38,206 nt of DNA from contig MWDD01000023.1 of the NCBI GenBank assembly GCA_002070375.1, forward strand, positions 1 through 38,206, given 5' to 3'. Position 1 is the stretch's first letter, and each line of letters opens with the position of its first letter. The notes below the pieces were generated by a model. It made no database searches and was not told the DNA's origin. It worked only from the letters and a program-made list of their open reading frames with translations. This stretch comes from a bacterium ADurb.Bin157. Lineage in GTDB: Bacteria > Muiribacteriota > Ozemobacteria > Ozemobacterales > Ozemobacteraceae. This document shows, piece after piece, positions 1 to 8,140 of this stretch. Position numbers and translations under genes: made by a program.

Positions 1-871
1 CCGTTTCGTTTTTTTTCGGTTCAGCAGATTTGACTTCCGGCTTAACTTCTTGTTTTACTTCGGCTTTAACTTCAGGCTTTACCGGTTCAGGCTGCACTTC
101 AACCTTCGCCACCTGAATCGCGTTACCTCTTATAGCCGCGTTTAACGCGACTTTGTCAATAATTTTAATATCGGGTTTGTTAGCCGGTGCCGCTGCAGCC
201 TGCACATTTTCGCCCGTCGAGAATTTAAATGTTACTGCTTCTGACTTGGCCGTTTGGTCGTTCGCAGGGGCTATTCCCACAGGTATAACCAATTTTTGGT
301 CAGTCAAAAGCACGTGAGATTTCAAATCATTTGCCGAAATTATATCTTCGAGCGAAATTTTAAAACGGGCAGCTATTCTTGTCAAGGAGTCGCCTCTTCT
401 GACTACATATTGCACTTCTTTTGAAGGCATCGGAACCTTAATTGTTTCGCCGGCTCTAATTACGTGACTGTCGTCAATATTGTTCATGCGCTTAAGAGTA
501 CCGGTTTCGGATCCGAATCTGACAGCGATATTAGAAAGCGAATCACCCGGCTGAATTGCATATTCGATAAAATTATCAAAATTCGATTCAGAAGCAGACG
601 TAATAGGGAGACTGATTTCTTCTTGAGCACATTCGCTTTTTGCTATTTCGACAACCATACCCGAATTTGCTTCGGCCATTTTAAAATCTCGAAGAAAGAC
701 ATTGTTCTGAAACGAACATTCGATTTCAAAAGCCGTTTCGCTGTTGCGATTGATAAATTTGTCTATCGCAATAGCCGATGTTTCCAGCGTTACTATAGCC
801 AGAAGGATCAATACTGCATAGTGTCGTGCTCTTAGATTATTCCACACTTGGCGCTCCCTGCTTTCTTTCAT
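1..871 (-). CDS. LysM-domain envelope protein, partial (C-terminus beyond left edge)
   Basis: The reading frame is open from an ATG at 871 to the left edge, so the 3' end is missing. Residues near 14-27 (HYAVLILLAIV) form a signal anchor or uncleaved signal peptide. Two LysM modules follow: one containing YAIQPGDSLSNIA, the next containing YVVRRGDSLTRIAARF. After them comes a Lys/Glu/Pro/Val-rich tail with repeated EVK and PEV units, typical of a periplasm-spanning linker. LysM modules bind the glycan of peptidoglycan, so an inner-membrane-anchored, wall-binding protein is likely. No catalytic domain is visible in the part present. An in-frame ATG at 946 would add 25 residues and overlap the end of the upstream acyltransferase gene. 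Neither start has a clear ribosome binding site. It is the last visible gene of the minus-strand asd operon, 61 bases after the acyltransferase stop. Confidence 0.8.
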   Translation of the reverse strand, partial: MKESRERQVWNNLRARHYAVLILLAIVTLETSAIAIDKFINRNSETAFEIECSFQNNVFLRDFKMAEANSGMVVEIAKSECAQEEISLPITSASESNFDNFIEYAIQPGDSLSNIAVRFGSETGTLKRMNNIDDSHVIRAGETIKVPMPSKEVQYVVRRGDSLTRIAARFKISLEDIISANDLKSHVLLTDQKLVIPVGIAPANDQTAKSEAVTFKFSTGENVQAAAAPANKPDIKIIDKVALNAAIRGNAIQVAKVEVQPEPVKPEVKAEVKQEVKPEVKSAEPKKNET

Positions 872-932
872 ATCTGTTTTTATTACGTAGATATTGAATC
901 GGCAGTATTCTAAGAAAGCATTAGGAAAAAAA

Positions 933-1901
933 TTAAATATTTTCATCTGCCATTTCACTTTTTATCAGCCAAGGGTTATTCGGAGCATCAGAAGGCTTTG
1001 TTTTCCATCTTTTGTGCACCCAAAACCAAAGTTTCGGATCTTGCTTTATCATGTCTTCGATTATTTTCGTATAATCTTGCGTGAATTTTTGCTGTCCCGC
1101 AAAATCGTCAGTGTAGCTTTTTGGATAAATCGGCTCAAATATTTCTAAGCGGTGTTTATTTTCATAATCCGGATACAAAGCCAGGGGCACTACGGGTGCG
1201 CCGGTTTTCATCGAAATAATTGCGGGGCCGGTCGGAGCAGAGGCCCATTCATCGAAAAACTTAACGAATATGCCTGCTTTACCGTTGTCTTGATCTACCA
1301 TCAAAGCTAATATCTCGCCTTTTTTAAGTGCACGCAAAATTTCACGAATTCCAAACCCCGAATCGGTAGTTTTGCCTCCGTGTTTTTGGCGCATCTCTTC
1401 AAACCAGGCGTCGATGTGCTTATTGTTCTGTCGCCTGACAACCGTGGTGGTTTGAAAGCCTTTAAGGGTCAGCCATGGGGGCACGAATTCCCATAAGCCA
1501 AAGTGCGCCGAAACAATTATTGCGCCTTTTTTTTGGGCTAAAGCCGCCTCTAAATTATTTAACCCGTTTACCTGCAATTTATTTGCAAGCTCATCATGGG
1601 TTAAATACTTTAAGCTCGACATTTCAAAAGCATTTGTAATAAAGCTTTCAAACGAATCGGAAGTCAGCTTTTCGGCCTCGGGCATGCTCAACTTTAAATG
1701 CCTTGCAATTGAATCAACAGTGTAAGCCCATCTTGAAAATGGCATAATTTTCAAGAAACGCACCAAAAACTTAACAAAAGCCTTTTTGCGCAAAAACCTG
1801 CCTCGTGCACATTTTCTTGCTATTTTATCAAGCAAAAAAGCCTGAAATTTATTTAACTTATCTTTAAAGTCCAATTTTGTTTTTCCCTGTTCGATCTGCA
1901 T
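933..1901 (-). CDS. LpxL/HtrB-family lipid A-type acyltransferase
   Basis: A 322-residue protein of the lysophospholipid/lipid A acyltransferase family, which moves an acyl chain from acyl-ACP onto a lipid A precursor at the inner membrane. The HX4E catalytic motif is at about residue 133 (SAHFGLWE). The family's MVDQDNGKAGIFVKFF block follows, and WFWVHKRWKTKP near residue 300 matches the conserved C-terminal W..H.RWK signature. Length fits LpxL/LpxM proteins. There is no strong N-terminal membrane helix, only a basic amphipathic segment, so it may be a peripheral member. Its ATG directly follows the TAA of the upstream gene (TAAATG), implying translational coupling. Which acyl position it modifies cannot be read from the sequence, so no lpx symbol is given. 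Confidence 0.85.
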   Translation of the reverse strand: MQIEQGKTKLDFKDKLNKFQAFLLDKIARKCARGRFLRKKAFVKFLVRFLKIMPFSRWAYTVDSIARHLKLSMPEAEKLTSDSFESFITNAFEMSSLKYLTHDELANKLQVNGLNNLEAALAQKKGAIIVSAHFGLWEFVPPWLTLKGFQTTTVVRRQNNKHIDAWFEEMRQKHGGKTTDSGFGIREILRALKKGEILALMVDQDNGKAGIFVKFFDEWASAPTGPAIISMKTGAPVVPLALYPDYENKHRLEIFEPIYPKSYTDDFAGQQKFTQDYTKIIEDMIKQDPKLWFWVHKRWKTKPSDAPNNPWLIKSEMADENI

Positions 1902-2744
1902 TTATCTTGCTATTTCTAAGCCTTTTTCATATTCGATAACATAACAATCATTCAAATATAAAAGTTTTTCGAGTATAACAGAAAACTTTACATTACGAAA
2001 AGAGGCATAAACGGGAAAATTTAACTTTTCAGAAAACATCAGCGGTATGCCCATTCCGTTAGAAAGACGTCTTAAGACCAATTTAATATCGTCGCCCCTT
2101 GATTCAAGCCAACCTTGTTCTCTTAAACCCGGATAAAAATATTCCAACCTCGACAAATCGTATGAAGACACAAAATAATTATAGTTCGCGCTCTTTAAGT
2201 AATCGCTTTTTGCAGGCACCACATACACAAACGGCATTTCAAACACCGCAGTGCACCAACCGTGAACCGCCCCCTTGACCAAAGCCTGCAAGGTGCGCGG
2301 CTGCGTCGAAATCGAGACTTTTTTTTCACATGCCGGGTGCATCATGATGTTAACATCATACACTTTTGCTATCATCTCTAAAGCCTCTGAAAGCCAAATA
2401 TCTCTACCCAGAAATGATGTATCTATGGTTTGGCGCAGATTTTTTTTGTTGTTCAAAAATATTTCGACAAACATATAATTTGATTTTTTTCTGAATAAGA
2501 TGCTTTTTCTTCTGACTTCTTCGACCTGCCATTCATTTTCAAAAACGGCGCCGTTGAAAGCGTGATAATCAGAGCCGTTCAACGAGACAATCGCTAGGGG
2601 ATTTCCCGTTTTATATAAAATGGCTTTAACCTGGGGCATATCAGGCGTCATGGGCGCGTATTCGGCATAAGCGGGGCAGCTTAAAGCAATAAGCAGCCCT
2701 ATTACCCACAAACCTATAATCAGAGACTTTATAAAATTCATCAC
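1902..2744 (-). CDS. Secreted protein with two STN/secretin-N0-like domains
   Basis: A 280-residue protein with an N-terminal signal peptide (hydrophobic core IIGLWVIGLLIALS, likely cleavage after AYA at about residue 27). Two segments look like the short secretin/TonB N-terminal (STN, N0) fold. The first covers roughly residues 116-177, with a helix LSEALEMIAKVYDVNIMM and a following TLQALVKGAV helix. The second covers roughly residues 219-280, with DDIKLVLRRLSNGMGIPLMF then FSVILEKLLYLNDCYVIEY. No secretin pore or TonB barrel follows, so it is a stand-alone periplasmic protein. Its start overlaps the asd stop by four bases (ATGA), and it is directly joined to the acyltransferase gene. A role as a periplasmic adaptor is inference; the STN assignment is by pattern only. 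Confidence 0.6.
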   Translation of the reverse strand: MMNFIKSLIIGLWVIGLLIALSCPAYAEYAPMTPDMPQVKAILYKTGNPLAIVSLNGSDYHAFNGAVFENEWQVEEVRRKSILFRKKSNYMFVEIFLNNKKNLRQTIDTSFLGRDIWLSEALEMIAKVYDVNIMMHPACEKKVSISTQPRTLQALVKGAVHGWCTAVFEMPFVYVVPAKSDYLKSANYNYFVSSYDLSRLEYFYPGLREQGWLESRGDDIKLVLRRLSNGMGIPLMFSEKLNFPVYASFRNVKFSVILEKLLYLNDCYVIEYEKGLEIAR

Positions 2745-3751
2745 TTACAGTTTTCTGTCATTTTGCAATATATTTTAACGGCATTTGTGGCGGCGCCTCT
2801 TCTGAGGTTGTCTGCCACCACCCACATATTATAGGCGCAAGGCAGCGTCATATCGCGGCGCAGTCTGCCCACAAAGACTTCATCTTTGTCTTGAATCTCG
2901 AGGGGGGTCGGGTAAACCGAATTGGCGGGGTCGTCGATTAATACAACATCTTCGGCGCCGGCCAAGAGATTTCGCACCCGGTCAAGGGACATTTCGTTTG
3001 TCAGCTCAATATTAACGGCTTCGCTGTGTCCGCAGAAAACCGGCACCCTGACCGTAGTGGGGCACACCGCAATGTTTGATTCGAGTATTTTACAGGTTTC
3101 GTTCACCATTTTTTCTTCTTCGCGGTAAAGCCCTGATTCAGGTATATAAACATCTATTTGCGGAATCAGATTAAACCCTATGGGGCGCGGGTAAACGCTC
3201 ACAGTCGGGTTTTCGCCGTTCAATATCTGCGCGCTTTGCGTTTTAAGAGCTTCAATTGCCTCTGTTCCGGTGCCGGAAACAGATTGATAGGTGCTTACAA
3301 CAATGCGTTTTATGGGGTTAACCTTGTGAATCGGCGCGATCGCGCACACCATCTGAATTGTAGAACAATTTGGATTAGCGATAAGTTTATGGTGCGGTTT
3401 TATTGCGTGAAAATTAACTTCGGGCACAATAAGAGGCACGTCGCATCGCATACGAAAAGCGTTTGTATTGTCGATTACGACAGCGCCTGCTTCAACGGCC
3501 CGTTCGGCGTATTTTTCGCTGACTTCGGTGCCCGCCGAGAAAAACGCGTAATCAAGACCGGCAAAGTTTGCTTTTTCAAGGTCTTCAACTTCTATTAAAT
3601 GGCCTCTGAAAGCTATTTTTTGTTTTGCACTTCGTGCAGAGGCGAACAATCTCAAAGCTTTGATGTTTTTAACACGCTCATCAATAACCTTCAGTATTTT
3701 TTGTCCGACAGCGCCTGTGGCACCCACAACACCCAAAACATGCCCCGTCAT
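2741..3751 (-). CDS. asd: Aspartate-semialdehyde dehydrogenase
   Basis: A 336-residue enzyme that reduces aspartyl-4-phosphate to aspartate-semialdehyde with NADPH, the branch point to lysine, diaminopimelate, threonine and methionine. The N-terminal nucleotide-binding motif VVGATGAVG is intact. The nucleophilic Cys is at about residue 129 in NPNCSTIQMV. YQSVSGTG, the FCGHSEAV segment and the C-terminal LRRGAATNAV block are all family signatures. The frame could open at a TTG eight codons upstream (3775), but GGAG at 3758-3761 lies six bases before the ATG at 3751, which sets the start. Length matches bacterial Asd. It leads the operon with the STN-like protein, acyltransferase and LysM gene. 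Confidence 0.95.
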   Translation of the reverse strand: MTGHVLGVVGATGAVGQKILKVIDERVKNIKALRLFASARSAKQKIAFRGHLIEVEDLEKANFAGLDYAFFSAGTEVSEKYAERAVEAGAVVIDNTNAFRMRCDVPLIVPEVNFHAIKPHHKLIANPNCSTIQMVCAIAPIHKVNPIKRIVVSTYQSVSGTGTEAIEALKTQSAQILNGENPTVSVYPRPIGFNLIPQIDVYIPESGLYREEEKMVNETCKILESNIAVCPTTVRVPVFCGHSEAVNIELTNEMSLDRVRNLLAGAEDVVLIDDPANSVYPTPLEIQDKDEVFVGRLRRDMTLPCAYNMWVVADNLRRGAATNAVKIYCKMTENCK

Positions 3752-3757
3752 GGTTTT

Positions 3758-3761
3758 CTCC
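3758..3761 (-). promoter_or_regulatory. Shine-Dalgarno that sets the asd start
   Basis: GGAG on the minus strand, six bases before ATG 3751. It favours this ATG over the in-frame TTG at 3775. Confidence 0.7.
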
Positions 3762-3870
3762 AATTTTTTGCACAAATAAAAGCTGAGTCAAAATTAATGA
3801 CACAAGGAGAGTACCGCATAATTCTGCCAATTTCAAGCCATGATTTAAGGTGCGGCAAAAAAATTAGCGG

Positions 3871-3908
3871 GTGCTTGCAGCGGCGGTGAACTTCGATGCG
3901 GGTGCACA
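3871..3908 (+). repeat. Dispersed repeat family 2, copy 1 (GCTTGCAGCGGCGGTGAAC unit)
   Basis: About 38 bases, from GTGCTTGCAGCGGCGG through CTTCGATGCGGGTGCA. It recurs almost exactly at 4016-4053, and its left 24 bases recur at 13502-13525. A weaker relative (GTGGTTGCAGCGGCTGTG) lies near 6147. Confidence 0.75.
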
Positions 3909-4015
3909 AGCCTACTTGACAGCTGAACAAACCGTTTGCGCGAGTTGCGAGAAGGAATTGAAAGTTGGAAATTATTCGAGAGTTGTTTGTATGTTGCGGC
4001 TATCGGAAATGCCTG

Positions 4016-4053
4016 GTGCTTGCAGCGGCGGTGAACTTCGATGCGGGTGCACC
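4016..4053 (+). repeat. Dispersed repeat family 2, copy 2
   Basis: Near-identical to 3871-3908 over its whole length, in the same orientation, 145 bases away. After both copies comes a related GTTTGCGC(A/G)AGTTGC stretch, so the duplicated unit may be longer and diverged. Confidence 0.75.
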
Positions 4054-4104
4054 GCGAATTAAACAGCCGGGCAGACCGTTTGCGCAAGTTGCAGGGATAA
4101 TCGA

Positions 4105-4176
4105 GAGTTGGAAGTTATTCAAGGGTTGGAAGCTAATCGATAGTTGGAAGTTATTCGAGAGTTGAAAGTTATTCGA
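4105..4176 (+). repeat. 18-base tandem repeat, four units
   Basis: Four head-to-tail units start at 4105, 4123, 4141 and 4159, variants of GAGTTGGAAGTTATTCGA. They differ at a few positions (for example AAGCTAATCGA in unit 2). Units abut with no unique spacer, so this is not a CRISPR. The last unit overlaps the start of the 123-base duplication. Confidence 0.85.
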
Positions 4177-4424
4177 GGGTGGATATGCGTTGCAACTAGC
4201 AGAGATGTCGGGTGATTTTAACGCCGACTTTCAGCGGGGGTGCTGTAATTAGACGTTTAGCGCAAGTTTGAGATTAATCGAGAGTTGGAAGTTATTCGAG
4301 GGTGGATATGCGTTGCAACTAGCAGAGATGTCGGGTGATTTTAACGCCGACTTTCAGCGGGGGTGCTGTAATTAGACGTTTAGCGCAAGTTTGAGATTAA
4401 TCGAGAGTTGAAAGTTATTCGAGA
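4156..4424 (+). repeat. 123-base tandem duplication plus partial third copy
   Basis: Copy 1 starts at 4156 (CGAGAGTTGAAAGTTATTCG), copy 2 at 4279 and a partial third at 4402, a period of exactly 123. Copies 1 and 2 differ at one visible position (GTTGAAAG against GTTGGAAG). The unit includes GGATATGCGTTGCAACTAGC and a GGGGGTGCTGTAATTAGACG stretch. Near-identity implies recent duplication or slippage. The period is a multiple of three, but no open frame with family features runs through it. The array ends 18 bases before the hipA stop. Confidence 0.9.
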
Positions 4425-4442
4425 GTTGTGTATACGTTGCAA

Positions 4443-5684
4443 TTACTTATAGCACAATCTGAAAGACGGTGACATTCGTTTTATTGCAGCAGATGAGAGC
4501 CCATTTGTTTTGGCAGTTTTGTTGATGTTTTTAGATATTATTTGCTGCATTTCTTTGAAAATGGTTTCAGCACTGACCTTAGTTATTGCGTAATAATCAG
4601 CAACCGAGATGAGCAATTCTTTTGAAATGCTATTATCATTCTCGTCTACAAGCAAAGATAGAGTTTCGCCGTAAGGAGTCGGGTTTACATCATACATCGG
4701 TGAAAGCCGCCAACCGGTTTTGGTTAATAAAAAACCGTGGTTTCTCAGATGATCGTCCGAATTGGTTATAAGCATACTAAAAGCCATACGCTTCCACAAT
4801 TCAAGCAAGTCTGCCTTTGGATTAGAACCGTTTGATTTCAAAAAAGAGGCAATATCAAGATACCCGGCTTCTTCACCGTCTGTTTTACCAAGCATAGTCA
4901 TTGCCGAAGCGAAATGAACGCGTTTTGAACCATTTCTGTCAAATCTCTTTACCAGAAATGTTGAGCCGGTTTTGGAAAAACTTTCGAGCTTACTTTCAGG
5001 AACATTTAAACCGCATAAAAGGGCAAGATCCGATGCTGTTTTTTCCCAGGCTCCCGCATTCCATTCATCGTGCTTAGATGGAAACTTGGCTATCCACAAA
5101 GAACCGTCCTGCGCTGATACTGTTGCCTTAGGTCTTGCACCGCCCAGGGAAGATCCCGGTGCCAATAATTGGTTCAACCATTTTTCTTCCAAGCCGGATT
5201 CATCATTCTCAAAAGCCAATGAAGCGGTTTCAAGCTTACTTAAAGAAACCCACGGCGGAGTAGCCAGGTCTTTTTCTGAAGAAAGAAAAGCTCCGTTTTG
5301 TTCCTTAGAAAATCTTAACGCGCCCATCCTGGCGTCGTCAAAAACGCCCAGCAAATAATCTGTTTCCGATAATTTTTTAGGTTTTCTGCCTTCGTGTTTT
5401 GCAAGGATAGCCTCACGCCGGCTCATCAGTAATCTGCCCCATCTGTCGGGGCAGGAATCGGCAAAAATACCAAACATAACCTTATCCAGCGGAACATATT
5501 GTCTGCCGCTGTATAAACCTAAATCAGGGTCTATTACAAAATTATATGAGCTTTTTTTCAACCAAAGAGGGTCGTATTCAAAGGAAATCTGCTCTTTTCC
5601 TCTGATTTTATCAACGAAAAGAACCCCAATAATAACGGGCTCTTCTCCGCTCCAGTTTTCATAAACCCATATTTTTTCCGGCAT
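4443..5684 (-). CDS. hipA: HipA-family serine/threonine kinase toxin
   Basis: A 413-residue HipA-like kinase. In characterised systems HipA phosphorylates a translation target such as glutamyl-tRNA synthetase and is neutralised by HipB. The glycine-rich ATP loop GSSLGGARPKA sits near residue 177 and holds serines equivalent in position to the autophosphorylated Ser of E. coli HipA. IAKFP and FLVKRFDR follow. The catalytic segment ITNSDDHLRNHGF is near residue 308, and LSPMYDVNPTP near residue 330 is the metal-binding DFG-like motif. All key residues are present, so the kinase looks functional. It follows hipB by 15 bases, with an AAAGAG-type ribosome site before ATG 5684. The C-terminus abuts the repeat array. 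The substrate is not predictable. Confidence 0.9.
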   Translation of the reverse strand: MPEKIWVYENWSGEEPVIIGVLFVDKIRGKEQISFEYDPLWLKKSSYNFVIDPDLGLYSGRQYVPLDKVMFGIFADSCPDRWGRLLMSRREAILAKHEGRKPKKLSETDYLLGVFDDARMGALRFSKEQNGAFLSSEKDLATPPWVSLSKLETASLAFENDESGLEEKWLNQLLAPGSSLGGARPKATVSAQDGSLWIAKFPSKHDEWNAGAWEKTASDLALLCGLNVPESKLESFSKTGSTFLVKRFDRNGSKRVHFASAMTMLGKTDGEEAGYLDIASFLKSNGSNPKADLLELWKRMAFSMLITNSDDHLRNHGFLLTKTGWRLSPMYDVNPTPYGETLSLLVDENDNSISKELLISVADYYAITKVSAETIFKEMQQIISKNINKTAKTNGLSSAAIKRMSPSFRLCYK

Positions 5685-5699
5685 ATTAAAACTCTTTAA

Positions 5700-6017
5700 T
5701 TATTCCTTCTTAGGTGCTCTTGCACGGGTTGGCAATTCTAGATCCTGAAGTTTTCTGCCGAGAATATCGTCTTTTGCAATCAGCAGCAAATCTTTATCCA
5801 TCTTGTTTAAAGCGTGCAAAACAGCGGCATATGTTCCAATAGCCACTGACGGAGAGCCTCTTTCAACTTCGACCATTGTGGAACGGCTAATACCGGCGCG
5901 CTCAGCAACAAGTTGTGAGCTCAAACGTCTTCGCAATCTGGCTAACTTAATCTGTTCACCCATCCGGCAAAGAATATCTCTGGTCTCAGGTAAAATTGTT
6001 GTTGCTTTTCTGCCCAT
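5700..6017 (-). CDS. hipB: HipB-like XRE-family antitoxin and autorepressor
   Basis: A 105-residue helix-turn-helix protein. Residues about 20-75 form an XRE-type domain: GEQIKLARLRRRLSSQLVAE, then AGISRSTMVEVERG (recognition helix) and SVAIGTYAAVLHALN. HipB proteins bind HipA and repress their own operon. The basic C-terminal tail (PTRARAPKKE) resembles the flexible tail of E. coli HipB but without a matched sequence. GGAAG stands about six bases before ATG 6017. It is the first gene of the pair and just downstream of an AT-rich inverted repeat that could be its operator. Confidence 0.88.
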   Translation of the reverse strand: MGRKATTILPETRDILCRMGEQIKLARLRRRLSSQLVAERAGISRSTMVEVERGSPSVAIGTYAAVLHALNKMDKDLLLIAKDDILGRKLQDLELPTRARAPKKE

Positions 6018-6031
6018 ATAACTTCCATATT

Positions 6032-6062
6032 TTTATACATTACAATCTTATTTGTATATAAA
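6032..6062 (-). promoter_or_regulatory. Candidate hipBA promoter/operator with inverted half-sites
   Basis: An AT-rich block starting 15 bases before hipB holds inverted half-sites: on the plus strand TTTATACA at 6032-6039 and TGTATATAAA at 6053-6062, centre to centre about 22 bases. A TATAAA-like -10 element lies within it on the minus strand. Position and symmetry suit an XRE-family autorepressor, but the sequence is not the E. coli HipB operator and AT-richness makes chance symmetry plausible. Confidence 0.4.
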
Positions 6063-6164
6063 TAGCTACATTATCATATTTTAATTATAATAAATTAAAT
6101 CAAACAATGCAATATAAAAAGCAAAACTGATTTACATTTTTGCGGGTGGTTGCAGCGGCTGTGG

Positions 6165-6308
6165 GACGACAGATGGATTGACATAATTGGGAAGAGGCGG
6201 GATTTAGTGGGAAGTTCTGAAATGGCGCGGCGATGGAGTGATTTTTTTAGATTGGCGTGACGACACATGGATTTGCTAATTTTTAGAAAAAAGACACATG
6301 GATTGACA
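6165..6308 (+). repeat. Three degenerate copies of GAC(GAC)ACATGGATTGACA
   Basis: Copies at 6165-6183 (GACGACAGATGGATTGACA), 6259-6277 (GACGACACATGGATTTGCT) and 6293-6308 (GACACATGGATTGACA). Spacing is irregular (94 and 34 bases), so they are not a simple tandem array. No function is evident. Confidence 0.5.
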
Positions 6309-6645
6309 ATAAGGTTTGTTGAATAAGAGTTAGTATTTTTGCTCCGCTTTTTTCTTGTCGGAGCGTTAAACTTTTTTGAATCTCTAAAATTGATATAAGC
6401 TCAGTAATAGATTATCCAGGATTTTGTTGTGTCTGAGAGTTTTATTATTCTTCTAGTTCTGGCTTTACTAAGCCCATAAGTATGGCGTTTGCAAGAATTT
6501 AATTACCCACAAAACTGGGAAACTCATCTTCCGACTTAACTGGGAAAACCAGCTTCCCCGATAACCTAGAATATATATTACCATTTACACAATTATCCAT
6601 TCTCAATTATCAATTGTCCCGCCCCGTCCGGTAGGCGGGCCTCCC

Positions 6646-6722
6646 AACCCACGCCAACATATTCCCTAAAAAATATTAGCGCAATTAGCGTCATTAGCGG
6701 TTCGGCCTGCCAAACGGCCTGC
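6646..6722 (+). repeat. Dispersed repeat family 1, copy A
   Basis: The core starts AACCCACGCCAACATATTCC, passes CTAAAAAATATT, then carries three 9-base iterations (ATTAGCGCA, ATTAGCGTC, ATTAGCGGT) and ends TCGGCCTGCCAAACGGCCTGC, which contains a direct GGCCTGC doublet. Same-orientation copies lie at 10755-10822, 12594-12686 and 13370-13456. This one lies just past the stop of the minus-strand barrel gene. Confidence 0.9.
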
Positions 6723-6732
6723 CCGCTAACCC

Positions 6733-8094
6733 CTAAAAATTAAATTCTCGTGCAATAATAAGCTGCCAGCCGCCCCGAATATCTTTATCTGGCTTTGGAG
6801 TGGTTTTTCCGTCTGGAGTGGTTTTTCCGTCTGAACTGTCTTTTCTTAAGGTCTTAGTTATAGGAGCAAGCAGATTTAATTTGTAAACCCAGTGACCTTT
6901 ATTGGTCGGTGCTTTTAAGGTAAAATCAAATCTATGCATTCTTGTGGAACGCTTTTTCGTTTTGCTCTCTTCAAAATCTGGAGTTGAAAAAAATGGGCTG
7001 TACCGCTTTAACGAATGCTGCGTTGTATCACCCACAAGCTTTGTAAGGGAATACTGAAGAAAATAATTTGTTTGCCTATAATGCCTTTTAAGGCCAAAAC
7101 GAGCCATTCTAACCTCTTCGGGTGAATATTTAACGTTATAATCAACAGCTATGGGGCCACTAGAAAATAAAAACAAAGGCTCTATGTTTCCAAGGTTAAA
7201 AAAAGTATTAGCAGAAGCTTTTAGAGATATTTTGGAATAATCCAGCCAATAGTCGGCATTTTTGCGAGTGTATGCAGTGCCAAAAGTGCTGACAGCCGAC
7301 TTAAAATGCATACCGTTATTACCCACTTCGTAAACATCGCTTCGATAATTTGTTCCAGCACCGAGGTCTTTGTATTGATATCTGCGAAAATAAGGCGCCC
7401 ACTGAGAATTAACCTCATAGCTCATTTCAGCGAATTTTTCGTAAACCTTTCGATTTAAATTTAAAGTCAGCTTCATTGCAGGAGTTTCAGTATAAATTTC
7501 ATGGTCAATTTGCGACTTTTCACCTCCAATCAACAGCTTAGCTTTCTTATGTTCTTTATAGAGACGCCAATAAGTGTAATCCGTATCCGTGTCAAAAAAA
7601 ATCTCAGGGTTGGCTCCCAAAGCACTTACTATATCCTTATGCAAATGGTAAGAACCTTCTAATTCGTCTTTAGCTCGGCCCTTACCCAGCACCGCAGAAA
7701 AATATTCATCACTATATTTTACAAAAAATTCGTCTGTACTGCTTCCTGAATCAAAATTAAAAACAGACATTTCTTTTTTTTCTTTATTTTTCCACTTTTG
7801 CTTACCCCCATTAATAAAAGAAGCGCCCGCTGTAAAGCGTTCGTTTATTTTATACTGATAGGCTTCACGAAAGCTATGTCCTGAAAAATCGGCCACCTTT
7901 ACACCATCAAGCCATTTTTTATAGGCTTCGTTCACCTCATAACCAAATGATAGTTTGCTCTGCATTTCAGACCAAACGGGTAAAGAAACACTTAAGGGTA
8001 CATCCGTCATGGACATGTACTTAAAAACATCTGCTGCCCAAGCACTACAGGATGTAAGCAGAAAAAACAGGAACAATAAATTTTGTTTTTTCAT
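6733..8094 (-). CDS. Predicted outer-membrane beta-barrel protein
   Basis: A 453-residue protein of unknown family. The N-terminus is a signal peptide (KKQNLLFLFFLLTS core, likely cleavage after SAWA at residue 20). The mature part is rich in alternating aromatic/polar strands with many Tyr, Lys and Phe, and ends IIAREFNF; a terminal Phe is the usual BAM-recognition ending of outer-membrane barrels. An 18-base in-frame duplication at 6797-6832 gives DGKTTPDGKTTP, a probable surface loop between the last strands. It is 108 bases downstream of the 774-residue lipoprotein gene, but a terminator separates them. A porin-like or lipoprotein-partner role is inference; no transporter motif is recognised. 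Confidence 0.65.
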   Translation of the reverse strand: MKKQNLLFLFFLLTSCSAWAADVFKYMSMTDVPLSVSLPVWSEMQSKLSFGYEVNEAYKKWLDGVKVADFSGHSFREAYQYKINERFTAGASFINGGKQKWKNKEKKEMSVFNFDSGSSTDEFFVKYSDEYFSAVLGKGRAKDELEGSYHLHKDIVSALGANPEIFFDTDTDYTYWRLYKEHKKAKLLIGGEKSQIDHEIYTETPAMKLTLNLNRKVYEKFAEMSYEVNSQWAPYFRRYQYKDLGAGTNYRSDVYEVGNNGMHFKSAVSTFGTAYTRKNADYWLDYSKISLKASANTFFNLGNIEPLFLFSSGPIAVDYNVKYSPEEVRMARFGLKRHYRQTNYFLQYSLTKLVGDTTQHSLKRYSPFFSTPDFEESKTKKRSTRMHRFDFTLKAPTNKGHWVYKLNLLAPITKTLRKDSSDGKTTPDGKTTPKPDKDIRGGWQLIIAREFNF

Positions 8095-8140
8095 TTTAAA
8101 AGCATTTTCTTAATTATATTTGCAAGTAATGGGTATTATA

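Larger units (their letters stand above)
3752..4442. other. Gene-free repeat-filled stretch between asd and hipA
   Basis: About 690 bases with no convincing gene; the short open frames cross repeats and lack family signatures or ribosome sites. The asd leader occupies the left end, but no clear sigma70 promoter could be fixed. From about 3870 rightward it is a mosaic of short repeats: two copies of a GCTTGCAGCGGCGGTGAAC unit, an 18-base tandem array and a 123-base tandem duplication. The plus strand is rich in G and T here (recurring GAGTTGGAAGTTATTCGA), unlike the flanking genes. Confidence 0.7.
6018..6732. other. Gene-free stretch upstream of hipB, after the barrel gene
   Basis: About 715 bases with no supportable gene. 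Right of the hipBA control region lie a short ACTGATTTACATT + TTGCAGCGGC segment resembling 13480-13520, and three degenerate GAC-ACATGGATTGACA copies between 6165 and 6308. A small GCTCCG...CGGAGC inverted repeat is near 6340 and an AACTGGGAAA doublet lies at about 6510-6550. The right end (6646-6722) is copy A of dispersed repeat family 1. Confidence 0.6.

Noticed and set aside
464..835. 123-codon plus-strand frame
   Set aside because: Antisense to the LysM gene, whose two LysM motifs are clear on minus.
3752..3775. Longer asd start at TTG 3775
   Set aside because: GGAG is correctly spaced for ATG 3751, and the added residues precede the usual Asd N-terminus.
4105..4424. CRISPR-like array of 18-base repeats
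   Set aside because: Units abut with no unique spacers, units vary, and there are no cas genes; it is a plain tandem repeat.
6336..6362. GCTCCG...CGGAGC hairpin as a terminator
   Set aside because: Only a six-base stem with a long loop and no immediate T tract on either strand, and no gene ending nearby to terminate.
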